Position numbers and translations under genes: made by a program
NCBI GenBank assembly: GCA_035578905.1
Contig: JAQJVL010000058.1
Coordinates: 1,178,001-1,242,000, forward strand
From: Stictocephala bisonia
Lineage: Eukaryota; Arthropoda; Insecta; Hemiptera; Membracidae
Reading direction: 5' to 3'
DNA length: 64,000 nucleotides
Notes under the pieces: generated by a model
The model's input: the letters and a program-made list of their open reading frames with translations, nothing else
Database searches by the model: none
What the model was told of the DNA's origin: nothing
In this document: positions 57,670-64,000 of the stretch, one piece after another
How the letters are laid out: each line of letters starts with the position of its first letter
How positions within the stretch are numbered: position 1 is the stretch's first letter

Positions 57670-58555
57670 AATTTATAATTAGTAGCAAATTGGACTCCAA
57701 AGCTTTAAAACACTGAGAACAACACTAAAGAAGTTGTCGGGTTATTTTGTTTAGCCTATTGATTAAGTTATATTACTTTACTATAGAAAAGAAATACAGT
57801 AGAAAATATTAATTGCTAAACAATATGCATTACGAAATTCAACTGATTTTGGGCTTTAAAAACATAAAAATAACATAATTGTTAAACCTCTAAACCATGT
57901 TTATTATAGTGAATGATTTCATAAAATTTGTTAATAAACGTTCATTGTTCGGTTAGTTACAATTTGAAGTCACGGGAGTACTTATGAAATAAATATAATT
58001 TATTAATACACAGATTACACATAACGATTTATACATGTTCTAACATTTACGTACAATTTTTAAAACCACAATGTTTGAAACAAAAACTAAAATAACTAAA
58101 AAAATAATAATAAACAAAATTAATTATACTACTCATAATCCTATATTTATGAAAGAATTCATTTGAATTTTTATTTTTAGATTAATGCAAATGCTGATAT
58201 ATATTTTAAGTGTTGTCATTACAAACTGTGTTTCACAATAATAAGCTTTTAAACACTCTGATTTGACTTCTTATGAACTTCATATAGACGAATATGTGCA
58301 AAATGTTATCCAAAATTTTGTAAGTGACTAATTGACAATTTATTATCACACAGGCCTATGTCTTGATTTTTTTGTAAAAGATTATTTTTGCGTTCAGGGA
58401 CATTCAAAACGAAAATATTCACTGACAGCCTGCATTCGTAAGTTTGTACATGTATATTTTTTTATAATCTGTACCACTGATCTATGAAATACAAACTACA
58501 CAGACAAAAACAAAACGTTGTTAAAATGTTATATTACACCAGTTAGTTAAGTTTT
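57670..58555. other. AT-rich DNA between exon 1 and the CpG block
   Basis: Expected to hold or flank the missing RapGEF1 start exon, but no convincing ATG exon with a phase-1 donor was found. Confidence 0.4.
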
Positions 58556-58559
58556 AAGA

Positions 58560-58860
58560 CGTTTAACTACCGACTCACAAATGGTCAACCAGCGATCGTG
58601 AAGTGCGTGTGCCGTGTATGACAATGACAGCCGATGTAAGGACGGGGAGCGGGGGAGAAGGCGGCCTTGTGAATGTGAACGGATGGTCGGCGCAGGCGCG
58701 GCCCAGTCTCGCGGTGACTGGTCCGCGGCGCCTCGCCACGACCTACGCACCGTCACTACGCCTACGCAGCCACTTCATTGCAGCTACTGGTCGGGTTGAC
58801 ACTAAAAATAGCATCGTCCCCAGTTGACCGCCAACCATTACTAGCCTGACTCGCATCGTT
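58560..58860 (-). promoter_or_regulatory. CpG-rich block, candidate RapGEF1 promoter and 5' non-coding exon
   Basis: This is the densest CpG cluster in the window, inside AT-rich DNA. It holds GCGCAGGCGC at 58690-58699, a perfect palindromic NRF1/ewg-type site, a class typical of broad animal promoters. On the minus strand a good donor GTGAGT begins at 58578, so a non-coding first exon ending at 58579 is possible. It lies 1.5 kb upstream of the first RapGEF1 coding exon seen. It could also serve a plus-strand transcript. Confidence 0.5.
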
Positions 58861-59281
58861 TATTGCATTCTCCAAAGATCAAAATTCCAACTGCCATGAG
58901 AAAACGCAATTGCGTAATCAGTTAGTTAATTAATATAGGGAATCAAATATCACAGCAAGTCAAATTCGAAATAGGACTTCGTTGTTGCTATCAAGATCTC
59001 GTGATTCAAAATACAAATAAACCATGCAATTAATTTTAACAATAAAAATACAGTAAATCAAACTATGACCGGAGCGATACTCGAATATTTTATATTTGAC
59101 AAAATAAATTAAGATTTATAATTGTATGGAAAATAAAGTATTAAAAAGGCAGCACTTTTTTTTTACATAACAGGGATAACGAAGATTTTGTCCAAGCAGC
59201 CCATATTTTTACACTTGCAATTAATTGTTTTCTCACTTTTTCTACGATAGAAACAATATCTTTTCTACAAATGCCACATAA

Positions 59282-59503
59282 ATGATAACAGCTGTATTTT
59301 GTATGTTTTCAATTTTGTTTATCAGTCATAATTGTTTTTCTTTGCAACATGATTTATATCGAGATGATAAGTACCAAGAATATTCTAGTCAAGAACCTTT
59401 TTGGGATTCCTACACAAAAAAGTACATACATCTAAAGGATGGGTGGAGGTTATTAATACTTAAGAGACAATTTATCCTGAATACATGTATAGATTGTTAT
59501 TAG
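59282..59503 (+). CDS. Possible small secreted protein (weak)
   Basis: ATG 59282, 73 codons. MITAVFCMFSILFISHNCFS looks like a signal peptide, followed by a charged, tyrosine-rich chain to NTCIDCY. It is within reach of the CpG block. No homologue is known to me and AT-rich DNA makes such frames by chance. Confidence 0.2.
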   Translation: MITAVFCMFSILFISHNCFSLQHDLYRDDKYQEYSSQEPFWDSYTKKYIHLKDGWRLLILKRQFILNTCIDCY

Positions 59504-59642
59504 ATTAATTTAATTATTGGTTACCCCTTCCGTTAAATTTCTATTGATTTTTGCTTCTCTTGAGTCATCTTGAAATTTATTTATAATAATGTAATTTATG
59601 TGTTATCTAACACTGTTGATTTAAATCAATATCTCTAAAATC

Positions 59643-61306
59643 CATACTTGGGAAAGTTGATGATTTTTTTAACTGAATATAGTTAAAGTTAATACTCTAA
59701 AAAAGTAACTAATTGAAGTTAAAAGTTAGAATAAATTGAAACTAACTGATTAAAGTTAAATTATTAGAAAATTAACTGAAGTTAAAAGTTAGTTTTGGTA
59801 CAGTAAAATATACATAAACAAATACTTAACCTGTATTATATTTTATTATTTATAATATTTTAGGTAAATATGCCTATTTATGATACATTATTGCACAATA
59901 CTATTAATTAGACTATAGCAATTAATACAGTAATTTTTGATATATAACTGTCCGAAATCTTAAAAATTAAATATTTAATTTAATTTCTAAAATTATTACC
60001 AAAAACTGACATAAGTCTTTGAAATTAAAGTTTTAAATTTTTAAGCTATACTTTAAAAATCAATAACTATCTTATAGGAAATTCACGATAGCAAAACATT
60101 TTTTTTAATTGGCGCAGATAATAAGAAAGGCCAAATAATACCGTGTCATGTTGACTCCAGGTGATTTTTATCAGGCTGGAGATGATAAGGAAGGGTCACT
60201 GATAAGAAAGTGTGGGGATCAGCTGTAAACAAAAATTTAACAAAATATACTCACTCTATAAGTGAGTGAAAGCAGATGTATTCATATTATTTTCGATAAG
60301 CAATTACGTTTATTAGATGTTTAAGAATTTGCCGTTCTGAATGCATGTTTTATTATTACTGAAATAAGTTAATTAAAAATTATGAAAACTATCTAAATCA
60401 TTAAAAAATACAAAACTAATTACCATTGATAATATTATTAATATTAAAGATAGTATTATCATTATATTTTCTTTTCGACGGTGCCGATAGCAAAATAATG
60501 AATACAGAACGAAATATAGCAATTATTGTTACTTGAAATATGTTCTGCAATCTTGAAGATAGTTTATTCTGTTGCGTGGTATCATATAATGGATTGATTT
60601 TACCTAGTAAGCCTAATTTAAAATAAAGTAAACGTTTGAGGAAATGTTGGTTTGATTAATCATTTAAATGGGTTTTCCGACTACTTTTGAACAGGACAAT
60701 TTAGATAAATGATCAATTAATCAAATATTGAGAGCATTAACGTCAAAATGCAACTGATTTTCCTAATTAATTATACAGATAGATGGGTAAACAGGTAAAA
60801 TTACAGTATTAGAGTTTATGAAATATAAACAAGCTTAGGCCCAACACGTTGATTTAAAACAAGATAACTAAATGACTATCTCAACTTTATCCCTAAACAT
60901 AAACTAGTCAAGTGAAATGATCACCCCAGGGATACAAGTCAATCCCACAACAATGGTATACTCGTTTGGTCCGCCTTTTTTTTATTTATAAGGCAGTAAA
61001 GGGGAGGGGGTGCGTCTTCAAAACAGTGACCTTGCCTGTCGGTGACAATTGGGGGATGAGGAAAACAATCGGTCTTTGACCTGAGTTTTAGATACTTTCT
61101 CCCCAGTCCACATTCCTGGGACCAAATTGCAACTTTTATCACATTTGAAAAACTAACTGAGTTACTTTAACCGTTAGCCAAATTTTCAACTAGTTAAAGT
61201 TAGAAGTTAAACATTCCCAAAACTAACGAATAAGTTAAAAAGTTAATAGAAAAAGTAACGATTAAATTTAATCGTTAATTATTTTTAATCGTTAATCCCA
61301 AGTATG
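59643..61306. mobile_element. hAT-like non-autonomous element, copy 2
   Basis: Length 1,664 bp, perfect 8-bp duplication CTAAAATC (59635-59642 and 61307-61314). Same ends CATACTTGGGA as copy 1 and the same orientation. It is inserted in a LINE remnant. Differences from copy 1 are scattered substitutions and small indels. Confidence 0.93.
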
Positions 61307-62085
61307 CTAAAATCTACATTTCGTGGCATTCCTCGAGGATCCATAGTTGGACCACTCTTTTTCATAAACTATTTTCCTAACTTTTTACCCCAAGACAAAA
61401 TCTGTATCATGTATGCCGACTACACTACCATTTTATCGCAAATATCACCAGCAAACAGGAACTCTACTATAGAAGAAACCATAAACCTAGCTACAAACAT
61501 ATGCAGTGCTCTAAATCTCAAGATAAACAAATCAAAAAGCATACATATAAATTTCTCAACAACAAACCGAATCTCTGAACAAATAGAAAATGCAGCAAAA
61601 CTCAACCCATAGCCACAAAAACAAAATTCCTTGGCATCACTATAGACCACAATTTAACATGGCATTGTGATGATGTGATACCAGATTGCAAATTTGGCAA
61701 ATTAATTATCAACATCCCTATGTGCAGTGAGAAGAATAAGAAGAATCACTAATAAAAAAAACTGATACAATAGCCTACTTTGCTCTCTTCGAGTACCACA
61801 TCAGTTTCGGCATCATTGCATGGGGATCTGCCTCAGAGTTCCAGAACAAGAAAATTCAAACACTACAGAAAAAAGCCATAAGGATCATTGAAAATCTTCA
61901 ACCACAAGACCACTGAAAACCTTTCTTCATTTCCAACCAAACCTTAACTGTTACATCCAATTACATTTTTGAAACTATTAAACTCATCACATTAAACCCC
62001 CCTCCCCAAACTAGAAAGGTCTGCCACAAATATAACTTAAGAAATGTAGACACAAACTTAAAAATTGAATAAAATAAATTGAAAA
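61307..62085 (+). pseudogene. LINE reverse-transcriptase remnant
   Basis: STFRGIPRGSIVGPLFFINY and KICIMYADYTTIL match the RT motifs FRGVPQGSVLGPLLF and YADDTTIL with the second catalytic aspartate replaced by tyrosine. After stops, KFLGITIDHNLTWH and ALFEYHISFGIIAWGSAS continue in other frames, then LQKKAIRIIENLQP. Several frameshifts; dead copy. Confidence 0.85.
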
Positions 62086-62285
62086 TATTTTTTTAATTCT
62101 TATATATTCCAATAAAATGATTTTTTAATTTTTATTGAATTAATTTAATGTTATTAATTATTACAAACTAATAATCAATAAATTTATCCAAAGATTATTC
62201 GTTTTTAATAACAGAATATATCATTTTATTGGAATATATGAGAATTTTTAAATTATCTTCAATTTAAAATCTTCTAATAAAGAAC
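62064..62285. repeat. Foldback MITE at the end of the LINE remnant
   Basis: Left arm 62064-62120 and right arm 62221-62285 are inverted copies, best over TATATTCCAATAAAATGA. The loop is about 100 bp. Confidence 0.75.
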
Positions 62286-62794
62286 TTAAAGAAGAAATAA
62301 CATAAGACTAGTAAAACACCAGCAAAACTCCACAAATCATGAGGTTCAAACTTTTCAATTATCTTCCTGATTATCTAAAAACAGATAAATAACGACAAAA
62401 TCTTTCTAAATAAACAAGGAATACTTATTAAATAATCCTTACTATACTCTGAACGAGTTTTTTGAGGACCGTAACTTTTTACTGTTGTAAAAGTAGGCAA
62501 ATTACAACAAACACAACCTAACATACACTCTGACCTTCAAGAAGTGTTTTGATGATTTCACTGGTCTTCAAGGTTAAGGAGAAGAGGAACAAGGTTAAAG
62601 GTGCCCCTTTAGCTGTATTGAGTGAAAAATCCTAGAAGAACTTTCCTAGACTTAATTGCAAATTGTTAGTATAAACAAAAAGAGTATATGACTTTTATTT
62701 AGTTATAGTTCTAACTCTCCAAATTACATGTAGTTCAGCAATATAGCTAATTAATTTTATTTTGAATTATTATTGGCAACCTTGATAGAGCCGT

Positions 62795-63405
62795 GCCGGT
62801 TTCCAATGATGGGCAACTGGACAGTTATGTTCTAGCGGTGTCCGCCCCCACTGGTCGATGACCAGACATTAGTGATCTAGCAATGTCGGTCCCCACTGAC
62901 TACCTTAGAGTTGTGTTTTAGAAGTGTTGTTCCCCACTAATGGCTACCTTGCAGTTATGTTCTAGTGTTGTCAGTTCCCACTGCCCACTGACCAACCACC
63001 ACAAAATTGGTCCCCACTGAGGGCTACCAGACAGTTGTGTTCTATTGGTGCCAGTCCACACTGACTGGCCACCGGACAGTTGTGTTCTAACATGTCAGTC
63101 CCAACTGACGGTTACTGGACAATTGTGTTCTAGTGTTGACAAACCTACTGACAGTCCGTACTGACCAACCAATGGACAGTTGTGTTCTAGTGGTGTCGGT
63201 CTCCTCTGACCGGCTACCAGACAGTCGTGGTTAAAGCGGTGTCAGTCCTCACTGACCAGCCACCGTACATTTGTGTTCTAGCAGTGTAGGTCACAACTGA
63301 CCAGATACTGGACAATTGTGTTCTAACAGGGTCAGTCCCCATTGTCCGGCTAATGGACAGTGGTGTTCAAACGGTGTCCGTCCCCACTGACCAGCTACTA
63401 GACCT
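62795..63405. repeat. Degenerate satellite, unit about 49 bp, about 12 copies
   Basis: Recurring words GGACAGTTGTGTTCTAG, GTGTCRGTCCCCACTGACC and GGCTACCRGACAG, about one set per 45-50 bp. GC-richer than neighbours and strongly diverged between units. Confidence 0.85.
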
Positions 63406-63409
63406 TTTC

Positions 63410-64000
63410 ACTACTTTTTTATCTAAAACTTCTCGCATTAAGGACTTATATTCGGAAAAATATAATCCTTTTTGCTTATTTAAATCAACTAAAATTTTTA
63501 TTAAAAAAAAAGAAAGACTAGTTCAAATTAAAAACTTTTTCCCAAATGCTGCATTGGTATAAGACAGATATATAATATCACATATAATACAATTTTACAA
63601 CACTATTCAAACTCACTCCCCATTTGTTGCTATATTTACTTGATCAACACTAGTAACTAAATATAACATCTCATGTCACTATATCTGTGAAAAAACTTTT
63701 TATTTCAAATTATAGTATTGTTACATAGTAAACTAAATTTAATTGCCAATGGGATTAAATTAAACCGTAATATATAGGCAAAGTTACTCATGTAGCTTTT
63801 ACATGGTACTGCAGTATCAGTGCAGAGGTTCCTTAACTTTTTTATACCACACTCTATCCTACTGAAATGAAAGCCTCCTATGATCTCTCACATAATAAAC
63901 TGTATGGAATGTTTAGGCTTATGAAAAAAAAAATAATTTAATTGAAGAAACACATTTATTTCTACTTTCAAAAGAAACTTGATATAAAATCTTAAGTTCT
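63410..64000. other. AT-rich right end of the window
   Basis: Nothing recognised. Confidence 0.5.

Overview
The window looks like transposon-rich, AT-rich insect nuclear DNA. Evidence: a split animal gene with GT-AG introns up to 12 kb, TTAA- and TA-flanked DNA transposons, LINEs, a Penelope-like element, a tRNA-derived SINE and many minisatellites. A hemipteran-like genome is a guess; the order cannot be settled from sequence alone.

The host gene is RapGEF1 (C3G, a Rap1 guanine-nucleotide exchange factor) on the minus strand. I rebuilt 16 coding exons from 57069 down to the stop at 4432. Every junction has a GT donor and AG acceptor, every phase agrees, and the exons give 1,022 in-frame codons plus a stop. 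The product has an N-terminal conserved region, five proline-rich motifs of the Crk SH3-binding type, RasGEF_N and a RasGEF catalytic domain. The start-codon exon was not found; a CpG-rich block with an NRF1/ewg-type site at 58.56-58.86 kb is the best promoter or 5' exon candidate. A short terminal exon of a second, unidentified plus-strand gene (1987-2084) lies tail-to-tail with RapGEF1.

Almost everything else is mobile or repeated DNA in introns and flanks. 0-9.5 kb: a LINE 3' end, palindromic Penelope terminal-repeat pairs, a foldback element carrying a piggyBac-like insertion (5872-7031), and a Penelope-like element with inverted terminal repeats and hammerhead-ribozyme-like motifs (7662-9174). 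9.5-20 kb: a 5'-truncated LINE, a 20-bp and a 49-bp minisatellite. 20-31 kb: a full-length two-ORF LINE (21059-26233) and a full-length Tigger/pogo element with an intact transposase (27293-29849), both in the 10.8-kb intron 10. 31-44 kb: intron 7, with several MITEs, a Tigger-like MITE holding G-quadruplex-type minisatellite units, and a SINE. 44-57 kb: the proline-rich and N-terminal exons, one of two copies of a 1.7-kb hAT-like element, and a ZMYM1-type hAT remnant 38 bp from a splice donor. 57-64 kb: the presumed promoter, the second hAT-like copy inserted in a LINE remnant, a foldback, and a degenerate satellite.

Only RapGEF1 and the plus-strand terminal exon look like host genes. No tRNA, rRNA or CRISPR array was seen. 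The points most worth a second look are the hammerhead-like motifs with stem covariation, the nested foldback/piggyBac whose empty site can be read from the opposite arm, the LINE with a TAG-ATG ORF junction and a one-base frame offset, and the repeats crowding RapGEF1 splice donors.
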